Part shown: positions 8,976-16,899 of the stretch, in pieces
Layout of the letters: each line of letters starts with the position of its first letter
Numbering within the stretch: position 1 is the first letter of the stretch
Assembly: GCF_004365875.1 (NCBI RefSeq)
Contig: NZ_SODF01000001.1
Span: 1,550,001 to 1,614,000, forward strand
DNA: 64,000 nt
Reading direction: 5' to 3'
Source of the DNA: Kribbella kalugense
GTDB lineage: Bacteria > Actinomycetota > Actinomycetes > Propionibacteriales > Kribbellaceae
The notes under the pieces: model-generated
The model's database searches: none
Told to the model about the DNA's origin: nothing
Seen by the model: only the letters and a program-made list of their open reading frames with translations
Translations under genes and position numbers: made by a program

Positions 8976-9764
8976 ATGGACTTGGGGCTCAACGGCAAGG
9001 TCGCCGTGGTCACCGGCGCGAGCAAAGGGATCGGACTGGCCATCGCCCGGACGCTGGCCGAGGAAGGCGTGACGGTCGTCGCCGGCGCACGATCCGGGAG
9101 CAAGGAACTCGACGAGTTGACGCGATCCCACGACGTACGGTCCTTCGAGGTCGATCTGACCACACCTGACGGACCTGCGGCACTGGTGGCCGCTGCTTCC
9201 GAAGGGCTTGGCCGGATCGACATTCTGGTGAACAACGTCGGCGGCGTACGGCCGCGACTCGATGGCTTCCTGGCGATCGACGACGCAGAGTGGGAGTGGT
9301 CTCTGACGATCAACTTCCTCGCGGCGGTCCGCACCACGCGCGCCGCGCTCCCCCATCTGCTGGCGAATCCGACGTCGTCGATCGTGACCGTCAGCTCGGT
9401 CAACGCTCTCCTGCCGGACCCCGGCGTGCTGGACTACAGCGCGGCGAAGGCCGCCCTCAGCAACTTCTGCAAGTCGTTGTCGAAGGAGTTCGGACCGCGC
9501 GGGGTGCGAGTCAACTGGGTCAGCCCAGGCCCGGTCCAGACCGACCTCTGGCTCGGAGACAAAGGCGTCGCCGCCACCGTCAGCCGCGCAGCGGGCCGTG
9601 ATCCGGAGGAGGTAGTCAAGGAGCAAGCCGCCCAAGGCGTGACCGGCCGATTCACCTACCCGCAGGAGGTGGCCGACCTGGTCACGCTGCTCGCCACCGA
9701 CCGACTCGGCAACCTGACCAGCAGCGACATCGTCATCGACGGCGGGCTGATCCAGACTCTCTAG
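8976..9764 (+). CDS. SDR-family NAD(P)-dependent oxidoreductase
   Basis: 262 residues, classical short-chain dehydrogenase length. It shows the TGASKGIG nucleotide-binding motif near residue 14, NNVGG (NNAG equivalent), the catalytic Ser in VTVSSVN and the YSAAK Tyr/Lys pair near 154-158. The start is supported by ACTGGAGG upstream. The substrate is unknown. It ends four bases inside the convergent small gene at 9761. Confidence 0.93.
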   Translation: MDLGLNGKVAVVTGASKGIGLAIARTLAEEGVTVVAGARSGSKELDELTRSHDVRSFEVDLTTPDGPAALVAAASEGLGRIDILVNNVGGVRPRLDGFLAIDDAEWEWSLTINFLAAVRTTRAALPHLLANPTSSIVTVSSVNALLPDPGVLDYSAAKAALSNFCKSLSKEFGPRGVRVNWVSPGPVQTDLWLGDKGVAATVSRAAGRDPEEVVKEQAAQGVTGRFTYPQEVADLVTLLATDRLGNLTSSDIVIDGGLIQTL

Positions 9765-9949
9765 AGTTCGCCACCCATTGCATTGGCGAGGCCGTCTCGG
9801 GTCAGGCCGAGTCTGCCTAGCAGCTGCGCGTCCGCGTCGGTGTCGGGATCGATCTGATCCGGCAGATGTTCCGCGATCCGATCGGCGGTCTCGGGTCCGT
9901 ACGCGCGCCGAATGATCCGCAGCGCCTCAGCTTTGGTGAGAACAGCCAT
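9761..9949 (-). CDS. Small hypothetical protein
   Basis: 62 residues: MAVLTKAEALRIIRRAYG, then an acidic middle DPDTDADAQLL and an Asn/Gly tail. It looks like a soluble helical protein with no recognised motif. Its stop overlaps the last four bases of the convergent SDR gene, and it lies 12 bases downstream of the AraC-type regulator on the same strand, so it may share that transcript. Its composition suits a real gene of this genome, but function is unknown. Confidence 0.6.
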   Translation of the reverse strand: MAVLTKAEALRIIRRAYGPETADRIAEHLPDQIDPDTDADAQLLGRLGLTRDGLANAMGGEL

Positions 9950-9961
9950 CGTTGCCCGCTT

Positions 9962-10828
9962 TCAGGGATGTGAGCGACCGTTGACCAGTCTGCCCCGCGA
10001 CGCCGACCCGGGCCAAGCAACGTCATCGATCGCGAGCCATGGCGCTTCGGCCACCGCCGTTGGGGTCAGACCGGTGAAGGCTTTCACGTCGCGGTGCAGG
10101 TGGGACTGATCGACGTACCCGCTCTCGCTGGCAACGCGACCGGCGGCATGACCCGCCGCGAGCAGATGCGCGGCGTGGTCGAACCGCATCAGCTGAGCAG
10201 CGCGTTTGGGTGTGATCCCGAGCTGCGACCGGAATCGCGACCACAACCGCTTGCGACTCCACCCGACCTCATCCGCCAGCCCGTCCACGCGCACCCGCCC
10301 GCGACTCGCGAACGTACGCCGCCATACGTGAGCGACCTCCGGATCGACCGAGGTGCGCGTGCTGAGCCGTGCGCCGAGGATCTCCTCCGCGACGTTGAAA
10401 CGTTCGTCCCAGGACGTGGCTGCGCGGAGCCTCTGCTCGGCGCGCTCGGCATCGCGGCCCCAGAGGTCCTCGAGAGCTACGACCGCGCCGGTGGTTACGC
10501 CGAAGACCGCGGCCGCGACAATCGGCTCGAGCCTGATCTGAAGACAGTTGACCGTCGTACAACCGGCCGCCCTCACCTGGCCTGGCAGCAGCCCGAGCAC
10601 GACGCTACCGCGCCGCGACTGGCCGGCAACGTCGTACGCCAAGCCTTCGCCGTCGCTCAGCTCGATGAACAGCGAGACCGACGGATGCGCGACCATGGCG
10701 ATGTCCCCGAACGCACGGGCACGCTGACGGAAGCCGGCCATCGTGACGCCAGGCAGCCGCGACGGACGCGGTACGGCGACATCCACGTCCGACCACGCCC
10801 AAGCGGGTAATGCTCCGGCCGACGGCAC
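9962..10828 (-). CDS. AraC-family transcriptional regulator
   Basis: 288 residues. The N-terminal ~170 form a ligand- or cupin-like sensing part; the C-terminal ~100 carry the double helix-turn-helix, with DEVGWSRKRLWSRFRSQLG as the first recognition unit and ASESGYVDQSHLHRDVKAF as the second, followed by the usual FTGLTP. It is a DNA-binding regulator; targets are unknown. A neighbouring alpha/beta hydrolase ends nine bases upstream on the same strand, so the two may form an operon. Confidence 0.9.
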   Translation of the reverse strand: MPSAGALPAWAWSDVDVAVPRPSRLPGVTMAGFRQRARAFGDIAMVAHPSVSLFIELSDGEGLAYDVAGQSRRGSVVLGLLPGQVRAAGCTTVNCLQIRLEPIVAAAVFGVTTGAVVALEDLWGRDAERAEQRLRAATSWDERFNVAEEILGARLSTRTSVDPEVAHVWRRTFASRGRVRVDGLADEVGWSRKRLWSRFRSQLGITPKRAAQLMRFDHAAHLLAAGHAAGRVASESGYVDQSHLHRDVKAFTGLTPTAVAEAPWLAIDDVAWPGSASRGRLVNGRSHP

Positions 10829-10837
10829 GTAGCCAGC

Positions 10838-11644
10838 CTAGGCCTCAGTCCTGGGCAGGGTCTCGTTTGCCATGAAATCGAGCAGCAACTCGCTCACCCG
10901 CTCGGCCGCTTCGTACGGCGGCACGTGCCCGACGCCGAACAGCAACTCCACCCGCGCATTCGGCACCGCGTCGTACTGGTGCGCCGACTGCGGATCCCAC
11001 CGCGGGTCGGCGGCTCCAAAGACGACCAGCACCGGGACCTCCAGCGCGGCGAGGCGATCGGGCACACTCTTCGCCTTGATGTACGCCCCATTCGCCCGCA
11101 TCACCTTCCGGAACGCGCGGTACGCCGTACCCCGCACCTCCTCGATCACGTCGGTCGGCACGTCGATCGGGCGAGCCGTCGTCGCGTTGATTCCACGGCG
11201 GATCATCGAGTCCGATCGTCTCGCCCAGAGCAACGGGCCGAACGGCGGGGCCAGCAGCATCCGAAGGATGGCCGGCTGCGGAAGGAGCGCGTCCATCCTC
11301 GGCCCGGTGCTGATCAGTGCGATCGATCCGACCAGGTCAGGTCGCTGTTCGGCGAGCGCGGTGACGACGTACCCGCCGCTGGAGTGTCCGACTGCTGTGA
11401 CCTGGCGCAGCTCGAGTTCGTCGATCAGCGCCGCGACCCGGCCGGCCTGATCAGGCACGCCGTACGACGGTGGTGGCGGCGACTGACCGCAGCCTGGGAG
11501 GTCGACCCGGATCACGTGATGACGGGCGGCGAGCGCTGGGACGACTGGGTTCCAGGTGCCGCTCGACGTACCCGATCCGTGGACCAGCAACACCGGCGGA
11601 CCCTCTCGCGGACCGTCGTGAACCACGTGCATGAACTGACTCAT
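10838..11644 (-). CDS. Alpha/beta hydrolase
   Basis: About 268 residues. The lid-less hydrolase core shows VLLVHGSGTSS (oxyanion HG), the nucleophile elbow GHSSGG near residue 90, a late Asp in VFGAADPRWD and a final His in GVGHVPPYE, giving a complete Ser-Asp-His triad. The start at 11644 (MSQFMHV) is favoured; a frame to 11662 exists but neither has a strong ribosome site. Substrate unknown. The gene is divergent from the GH3 glycosidase. Confidence 0.88.
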   Translation of the reverse strand: MSQFMHVVHDGPREGPPVLLVHGSGTSSGTWNPVVPALAARHHVIRVDLPGCGQSPPPPSYGVPDQAGRVAALIDELELRQVTAVGHSSGGYVVTALAEQRPDLVGSIALISTGPRMDALLPQPAILRMLLAPPFGPLLWARRSDSMIRRGINATTARPIDVPTDVIEEVRGTAYRAFRKVMRANGAYIKAKSVPDRLAALEVPVLVVFGAADPRWDPQSAHQYDAVPNARVELLFGVGHVPPYEAAERVSELLLDFMANETLPRTEA

Positions 11645-11719
11645 ACAGCCGATGGTGCACACGCCGGCAGCCGGCCGTCTTGTATGAATGTCAGCAGCGC
11701 GTTTCTATTGGAGGACAGA

Positions 11720-13189
11720 GTGAACGCAGAGCTCGACCGGCTTGCCCATGGCGTGCTGTTTCCCGCGCTCGGCCGGCCCAAGGTGCCCAACTGGGTCCGA
11801 CCACGTATCGAGGCCGGCCTCGGCGGCTTCGTGATTTTCGGCAAGGACATCGCCGACGGTCCGCAGTTCCAGCGGTTGGCCGCGGAGCTGCACAGTCTGC
11901 GCGACCACGTCCTGCTGTCGATCGACGAGGAGGGCGGCGATGTGAGCCGGCTCGCGAACCTGGGCGGCTTCTCGATGCCCGGCAACCGGGCTCTCGGCGA
12001 GCTGGACGACCTCGAGCTGACCCGGCAGGCCGCGTTCCAAATCGGTCTGTCGCTGGTCGAGGCCGGCATCGACTGGGACCTGGCCCCGGCGGTCGACACG
12101 GCCGTCAACCCGCTTAGCCCGAACGGGATTCGCTGCTTCGGAGCGGATCGTGACCTGGTCAGCCGGCATACGGCCGCTTGGGTGGAAGGACTGCAGGCTG
12201 CCGGTGTCAGCGCGTGTGCCAAGCACTATCCGGGCCACGGTCTCAGCGGCACCGATGCCCACCTCGCGACACCACTCGTCGACGTCTCCCGGGCTGAGTT
12301 GTCGGACAGCTACCTCGATCCGTTCCGGGCAGCGATCGCGGCCGGCGTCGACAGCATCATGGTGTCGCACGACCTGGTGCCGCAGGTGGACGACGTACCG
12401 GCAACGATCAGCAAGGTGCTGCTCACCGACATCCTGCGCGGAGAGCTCGGGTACGACGGGGTCGTGATCACCGACGCGCTCGAGATGTACGGGATCGCCG
12501 ACGTGGCGCCGTTGCCGGAGGCCGCCGTACGGGCGATCGAAGCCGGGGCGGACGCACTCTGTCTGGGCTCGTGGGCGTTCCTCGACGACGTGGACGTTGC
12601 TGCGGCTGCTCTCGTCGAGGCAGTCGAGAGCGGACGACTGCCGTTGGAACGACTGCAAAGCGCGAACGAACGGCTGGCTCGGCTCGGGACTCGGCCGAAG
12701 GCGGACCTCTCGCTGCGGGACAACTCGTTAGGTGAGCGCCTAGCTGACCAGGTCGTGGTGACCCACGGCGATCCGGTACTGCGGAGTGACGCCGTACTGA
12801 TCATCCGGCTCGAGCCGACGCACTCCCCCGCGGCCGGGTCGGCGGGCTGGGGTGTGGAGACGATGCTGCGCGACGCCGGGAAGGTTGTCGAGAGCATCGG
12901 TTTGTCCGGGCAGACCTACAACGGACCCGGGATGGCTCGGGCTGGTGTCGGTGAGTTCCGGTCGGAGTACGGCGCGGACAGTCAGGTGGTGCTGCTGGTT
13001 CGAGGAGCGCACCGTTTCGACTGGCAGGAGAAGCTGATCGGGGAACTACGGAGTCAGCATCCGGACCTGATCGTCGTCGACATGGGCGTCCCAGGCACGG
13101 ACTACTCCGGGTTCGCCGGGTGGATCCAGACGTTCGGCAGTGCCCGAGTCTGCGCCGAGGCCGCGAGCCGGAGACTCCTTGTAACATGA
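11720..13189 (+). CDS. Glycoside hydrolase family 3, beta-N-acetylhexosaminidase type
   Basis: 489 residues from GTG 11720, which has GGAGG five bases upstream. The GH3 barrel has the NagZ-type signature KHYPGHG followed by TDAH (His/Asp dyad loop) and the nucleophile region GVVITDALEM. There is no signal peptide, so cleavage of N-acetylglucosaminyl units during cell-wall recycling or chitin catabolism in the cytoplasm is likely. It is longer than compact NagZ (~340) because of a C-terminal alpha/beta domain as in two-domain GH3 enzymes. The esterase at 13194 follows after four bases, implying an operon. Confidence 0.88.
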   Translation: MNAELDRLAHGVLFPALGRPKVPNWVRPRIEAGLGGFVIFGKDIADGPQFQRLAAELHSLRDHVLLSIDEEGGDVSRLANLGGFSMPGNRALGELDDLELTRQAAFQIGLSLVEAGIDWDLAPAVDTAVNPLSPNGIRCFGADRDLVSRHTAAWVEGLQAAGVSACAKHYPGHGLSGTDAHLATPLVDVSRAELSDSYLDPFRAAIAAGVDSIMVSHDLVPQVDDVPATISKVLLTDILRGELGYDGVVITDALEMYGIADVAPLPEAAVRAIEAGADALCLGSWAFLDDVDVAAAALVEAVESGRLPLERLQSANERLARLGTRPKADLSLRDNSLGERLADQVVVTHGDPVLRSDAVLIIRLEPTHSPAAGSAGWGVETMLRDAGKVVESIGLSGQTYNGPGMARAGVGEFRSEYGADSQVVLLVRGAHRFDWQEKLIGELRSQHPDLIVVDMGVPGTDYSGFAGWIQTFGSARVCAEAASRRLLVT

Positions 13190-13193
13190 CACG

Positions 13194-13838
13194 ATGTCAT
13201 CCACTGTCACTGAGACGTTCGAGTACGACGGAGGCCGGCAGGTCACGGCGTACGTGCCGGATGAAACGCCGCAGGCGATCGGGTTTGCGGGTGACGGTCA
13301 GCTGATCTCGCAGTGGGGTGAGTTCGTCAACGCGGCGGCCGACGTACCGCCGACGATGGTCGTCGCCACGCACCGGCTGGACGACGAGATGGAGCGGCTG
13401 CACGAGTACTCGCCGTTCTTCGAGTCGGATCGGTTTCCGGCGCACGAGAAGTTCTTCGTCGAGGACGTACGGGAGTGGACGCGGTCGCGTTTCGGCGTCG
13501 CGTTGCCGGCCTCGCGTACTGCGGTCTTCGGTGTCTCGGCGAGTGGCGAACTGGCGCTCGCTCTGGGGCTTCGTCATCCGGATATCTACGGATCGATCTT
13601 CTGCGCATCGCCAGGTGGTGGGTACAAGCCGCCTGGCGATATGCAGGCCACGCTGCCGCGGACGTACCTCGTCGCCGGTACAGAGGAGCCGTTCTTCCGC
13701 GAGAACGCGACCCGCTGGGCGGAAGCGCTGCGCGATGCGAACGCCGATGTCGTCATGACCGAGCGGCCCGGTGACCACGGCGACCCCTTCTGGCGCGAAG
13801 AGTTCCCCCTGATGGCAGCCTGGGCGTTCGGCAGCTAA
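13194..13838 (+). CDS. Esterase-family alpha/beta hydrolase
   Basis: 214 residues resembling the enterochelin-esterase/EstA group: a central nucleophile elbow VFGVSASGELA, then LRHPDIYGSIFCASPGG and a late His in PGDHGDPFW. It probably hydrolyses an ester or amide; the substrate is unknown. It lies four bases after the GH3 gene and is probably co-translated. The start codon sits inside the dyad ATGACA-cga-TGTCAT (13186-13200), which could hide the ribosome site. A strong hairpin 100 bases after the stop is the probable terminator. Confidence 0.75.
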   Translation: MSSTVTETFEYDGGRQVTAYVPDETPQAIGFAGDGQLISQWGEFVNAAADVPPTMVVATHRLDDEMERLHEYSPFFESDRFPAHEKFFVEDVREWTRSRFGVALPASRTAVFGVSASGELALALGLRHPDIYGSIFCASPGGGYKPPGDMQATLPRTYLVAGTEEPFFRENATRWAEALRDANADVVMTERPGDHGDPFWREEFPLMAAWAFGS

Positions 13839-13938
13839 CGCTCGTGTAGACGGACGGTCTCGCCTCGCCAATGACCGAAGTACAGAAGGCCGTTCTGCTT
13901 TCGGCGACATCCTCTATTTCTACAACGTCTTCGTTTCA

Positions 13939-13968
13939 AGCCCCCTCACCGGTGATGGTGAGGGGGCT
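13939..13968. terminator. Bidirectional intrinsic terminator hairpin
   Basis: Perfect 12-bp inverted repeat AGCCCCCTCACC / GGTGAGGGGGCT with a six-base loop, lying between the ends of the convergent esterase and RNHCP genes. There is no long T-run, as is common in high-GC actinobacteria. Confidence 0.85.
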
Positions 13969-13974
13969 GACTAC

Positions 13975-14388
13975 TCAGGCCTTGGCCTTGCGGGTCCTTG
14001 GCTTGCGGGGTGGGGTTTGCGAGCTGTTGCCGTTGGTCGCGGGCTCGGGCTCGGGCTCGGCGGCGAACGGGATGAACGGCATGGTCAGCGGCAGCGCCGC
14101 GAGCCGCATCAGTAGCAGGACGTTGTCGTCACCGGCGGTCTTGTTGAGACGGAGTCGGCCGCAGTTGGTACATCGATGGATCAGGACCCATCGGCCCTCG
14201 CCGCGGACCGTGACCGCGATCGGTTCCATCCCACCGGCGCAGTCGGCCTTGCGATCACCCGGGACGTTGCGGTCCAGATGACGGGACCAGAGACAACTCG
14301 GGCAGTGATTGCGATGGGTAGTGCCAGGGGCGTCGAGCGAAACCTCTACGCCGCAGTGCTCACAGCTGAACGAACGTGCGAAAGCCAA
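13975..14388 (-). CDS. RNHCP domain-containing protein
   Basis: 137 residues. The N-terminal zinc-ribbon-like half has CEHCGVEV, then RNHCPSCLWSRHLD, the motif that names the RNHCP family, then CTNCGRLR; paired CxxC motifs suggest one or two structural zinc sites. A hydrophobic stretch follows (about 88-106), then a Lys/Arg/Pro-rich tail ending RKPRTRKAKA. Function is not established in the family; nucleic-acid binding is plausible from the zinc ribbons and basic tail. It is transcribed towards the shared terminator. Confidence 0.9.
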   Translation of the reverse strand: MAFARSFSCEHCGVEVSLDAPGTTHRNHCPSCLWSRHLDRNVPGDRKADCAGGMEPIAVTVRGEGRWVLIHRCTNCGRLRLNKTAGDDNVLLLMRLAALPLTMPFIPFAAEPEPEPATNGNSSQTPPRKPRTRKAKA

Positions 14389-14529
14389 ACCAGAGAACCT
14401 TTCAGAGCGAAGCTGCAGGACATGACAGACATCGGCTTCCCTCCTCCCGGCCCGGCCGGCTCGTCCGGCACACCGCCCCCAGCAGACCAGCCCGCCTCCA
14501 CCATCGTCAATCGATTAACTGCCGAACCC

Positions 14530-14606
14530 CCAGGCCATCACAACGCACTCCTGGGCTGCCGCCTACGCGAGGATGCGTTCCCTGGTTGACGAATGTGATG
14601 GCCTGG
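14530..14606. repeat. 13-bp inverted repeat pair spanning 77 bp
   Basis: CCAGGCCATCACA at 14530-14542 is matched by its exact reverse complement TGTGATGGCCTGG at 14594-14606, separated by 51 bases. Transcribed RNA could fold into a long stem with an internal loop that itself contains complementary GCA/TGC segments. Confidence 0.75.
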
Positions 14607-14680
14607 AGGTCCCCGCGCGGCCGCCGCCGGTGCGGTCACCGTCCCTGTCACGAGCCGGCAACCTCGCCGTACGCCACGGA

Positions 14681-14766
14681 CGTCTCAGGGGTCAACCCCT
14701 GAGACGGACGGTTGCGGAAGCGAATTCTGGTTCCGCAACCGACCGCCAGAGGGGTTGACCCCTCAG
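14681..14766. repeat. Three consecutive near-perfect palindromes
   Basis: Palindrome 1 is 14681-14706 (12-bp arms starting CGTCTCAGGGGT, two-base centre). Palindrome 2 is 14710-14740 (arms GGTTGCGGAA and TTCCGCAACC, 11-base loop around GAATTC). Palindrome 3 is 14750-14766 (core GAGGGGT-tg-ACCCCTC). Palindromes 1 and 3 share the core GGGGT...ACCCCT, so they look like copies of one element. They could be terminators, protein-binding sites or a mobile palindromic repeat. Confidence 0.75.
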
Positions 14767-15107
14767 ATGGACCCGGGTGGTTGGGGTGCAGGCGCGGGAA
14801 GGATCGCGGACGCTGCTCGGACGGGCCGACGAACAAGCGTTTCATTGGAAAATAAGGGGTTCTGGCGCGAATCGGGTCAGGATCGAAGATTTCGAGACGA
14901 TTCAGTCCGGGCGCTGTTTCAACCCTTTCGGCCGGGGGTAGGTCGGGAGGATCATGCAGCACTGACTCGGGGACTGAATGGGAGGGAACCCTTGTCAACG
15001 CAGTACCCGTCGGCACGAGCTACCGACGCACGGGGGCACATGGTGCCCGCAGATTGGCGGTCTGTTTCCTTCGAGGAGCTGCCTTTCCGAGACGGATAGC
15101 GAAGCCC

Positions 15108-16409
15108 ATGGATGCATACGCCCTGCAACGCAGCTGGGACCAGGTCACGAAGCACGGAGACCAGGTGCCGCTGTACTTCTACTCACACATCTTCGTGTCT
15201 CATCCCGAGGTGCGGTCGATGTTTCCGCTCTCCATGGCGAACCAGCGGGACAAGTTCGTCAGCGCTCTCGGCCGGATCGTCAGTCATGCCGATCAGCTCG
15301 AGAACGACATGTCGTTTCTGCAGCACCTCGGCCGCGACCATCGCAAGTACGCCGTGGTTGCGGAGCACTACAACGCGGTCGGCGCTTCGCTCTGCGCAAC
15401 CCTGATGCACTTCCTGGGGCCGGAGTGGGACGAGGAGCTCGCCGCGAACTGGACGGCGGCCTATCAGGTCGTCGCGCGAGTCATGGTCGAGGCTGCGGAG
15501 ATGTCTTCGGAGACCAGCCCTGACTGGTGGGACGCCGAAGTGATCTCTGCCGAGCGGAGGACCATGGACCTCACCCTGCTGAGAGTTCGGCCCAGCCGCG
15601 CGTTCATGTTCCGGCCCGGTCAGTCCGTGTCGATGGAGGTTCCGCAACGCCCACGACAGTGGCGGTACTTCAGCCCCGCCAATGCCCCACGCCAGGACGG
15701 TTCGATCGATCTGCACGTGCAACAGATCGACGGCGGCCAGGTCAGTCCGACCGTCGTCCGGACCCTCAAGACCGGCGACACCGTGAAGCTGGGAGCGCCG
15801 ATCGGCGAGCGGCTCACCCGGCGGGAAGGCGATACGAAGGATTTGCTGATGGTGGCCGGCGGAACAGGTCTCGCTCCGCTGCTCGCCGTACTCGAACAGA
15901 TCGACAACGAGTGGCAACGGTCGGGCACCGGACCCATGGTCCACCTGCTCCACGGCGTACGGATGCCCTGGCACCTCTACGACCGTCCACGGCTGCGTGA
16001 ACTGGCCGGCAAGCGGCCATGGTTCGACTACACGGAGGTCGTTTCCGACGACCCGTCCTATCCCGGTACCCGCGGGAAGGTCGGCACGGTCGCGGCCAGG
16101 CAACTGCTCTACGGGCGTACGGCGATGGTGTGCGGCGGACCGCAGATGGTCGCGCACACGTTGGAGCGCCTTGGCTCCGCCGGGATGCAGCCCGAGCAGA
16201 TCAAGTACGAGCACTTCTACTACGCGGCCGCGGGCGAGCACACCGTGGTCCCGGCACTACCAGGTCAGGAGACAATCAGTGACGCTCAACAATCACCGCA
16301 ACGCCTCTCGCCATCAGACACCCGCGTCGATCCGGTCCGAGACGTTCCAACGGCGGATGCGGGGCCTCGACGCGGGCAAGGTGTACGCGTACCTCGATCA
16401 GCTGGCTGA
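15108..16409 (+). CDS. Flavohemoglobin-type protein (globin plus FAD/NAD reductase)
   Basis: 433 residues from ATG 15108. The globin domain (1-135) has a B10-type Tyr25 in LYFYSHIF and proximal His78 in DHRKY. The FAD-binding barrel (about 150-245) has RYFSPAN, the RxYS equivalent. The NAD domain has MVAGGTGLAPLL and AMVCGGPQM, with EHFYYAA near the usual end. Flavohemoglobins oxidise NO to nitrate with O2 and NAD(P)H in the cytoplasm. It heads an operon with a DivIVA-like gene and a nitric oxide synthase. A polar tail of ~45 residues overlaps the next gene by 131 bases, unusual for this family. Confidence 0.9.
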   Translation: MDAYALQRSWDQVTKHGDQVPLYFYSHIFVSHPEVRSMFPLSMANQRDKFVSALGRIVSHADQLENDMSFLQHLGRDHRKYAVVAEHYNAVGASLCATLMHFLGPEWDEELAANWTAAYQVVARVMVEAAEMSSETSPDWWDAEVISAERRTMDLTLLRVRPSRAFMFRPGQSVSMEVPQRPRQWRYFSPANAPRQDGSIDLHVQQIDGGQVSPTVVRTLKTGDTVKLGAPIGERLTRREGDTKDLLMVAGGTGLAPLLAVLEQIDNEWQRSGTGPMVHLLHGVRMPWHLYDRPRLRELAGKRPWFDYTEVVSDDPSYPGTRGKVGTVAARQLLYGRTAMVCGGPQMVAHTLERLGSAGMQPEQIKYEHFYYAAAGEHTVVPALPGQETISDAQQSPQRLSPSDTRVDPVRDVPTADAGPRRGQGVRVPRSAG

Positions 16410-16896
16410 CCAGGTACAGGCCTCGGACAAGCAGCTCAGCGAGAGCAGGGCCAAGAGCGAACGTCTCCAAGGCGAACTGATGCGTGTCCGTGCGGACTTC
16501 CAGCGCGTGCAGGCGGAGCTCGACCACTACGAGCAGGCCGGCGAACGGGTGAACGAACAGGTGGTCCAGATGTTCAGCCAAGCGCAGTTGGTGGTCGAAG
16601 AGATGGTGCAGGACGTCAGCCGGGACGCCCGCGAGCGCATCGGTCAGGCACGCGCACACGAGCGACAGATCGTCGCGGCGGCAATGGACACGGCCGGTCA
16701 GCAGGTTCGTTCGTACGCACAGACAGCGCAGGAGCAGATGCAGTCGATCGTCAACTCGTTCGCCACCGAGGTCAATCAGCTCGCGGTCCCGCCGATGCCC
16801 GGCGAGCCGGGTTTCACGCCGCTCCACCAGAAGGATCCTCTGTCGGAGGACTCCAGGGAGTGGCAGAACCGCTTCGGGACTACAGGTTCGGACTGA
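16279..16896 (+). CDS. DivIVA-like coiled-coil protein
   Basis: 205 residues from GTG 16279, which has AGGAG upstream. The N-terminus (about 16-45) contains ETFQRRMRGLDAGKVYAYLD, matching the DivIVA N-domain pattern; residues 45-180 form a long charged coiled coil with few helix breakers. DivIVA proteins recognise curved membrane and recruit partners to poles or septa. It starts inside the flavohemoglobin gene and ends three bases before the NOS gene, so it is embedded between an NO-consuming and an NO-producing enzyme. A role as scaffold localising either enzyme is inference. Confidence 0.8.
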   Translation: MTLNNHRNASRHQTPASIRSETFQRRMRGLDAGKVYAYLDQLADQVQASDKQLSESRAKSERLQGELMRVRADFQRVQAELDHYEQAGERVNEQVVQMFSQAQLVVEEMVQDVSRDARERIGQARAHERQIVAAAMDTAGQQVRSYAQTAQEQMQSIVNSFATEVNQLAVPPMPGEPGFTPLHQKDPLSEDSREWQNRFGTTGSD

Positions 16897-16899
16897 CCA

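Larger units (their letters stand above)
14389..15107. other. 719-bp non-coding region with clustered inverted repeats
   Basis: No frame here looks coding. The left part serves as upstream DNA of the RNHCP gene and the right part as the leader of the flavohemoglobin/NOS operon. It contains at least four inverted repeats between 14530 and 14766 (listed separately). The segment 14840-14865 is locally A/T-rich for this genome and could hold promoter elements, but no clear -35/-10 pair or NO-regulator box was identified. Confidence 0.7.

Noticed and set aside
10925..11719. 265-codon extension of the GH3 frame upstream
   Set aside because: Antisense to the clear alpha/beta hydrolase; true start is GTG 11720 with GGAGG.
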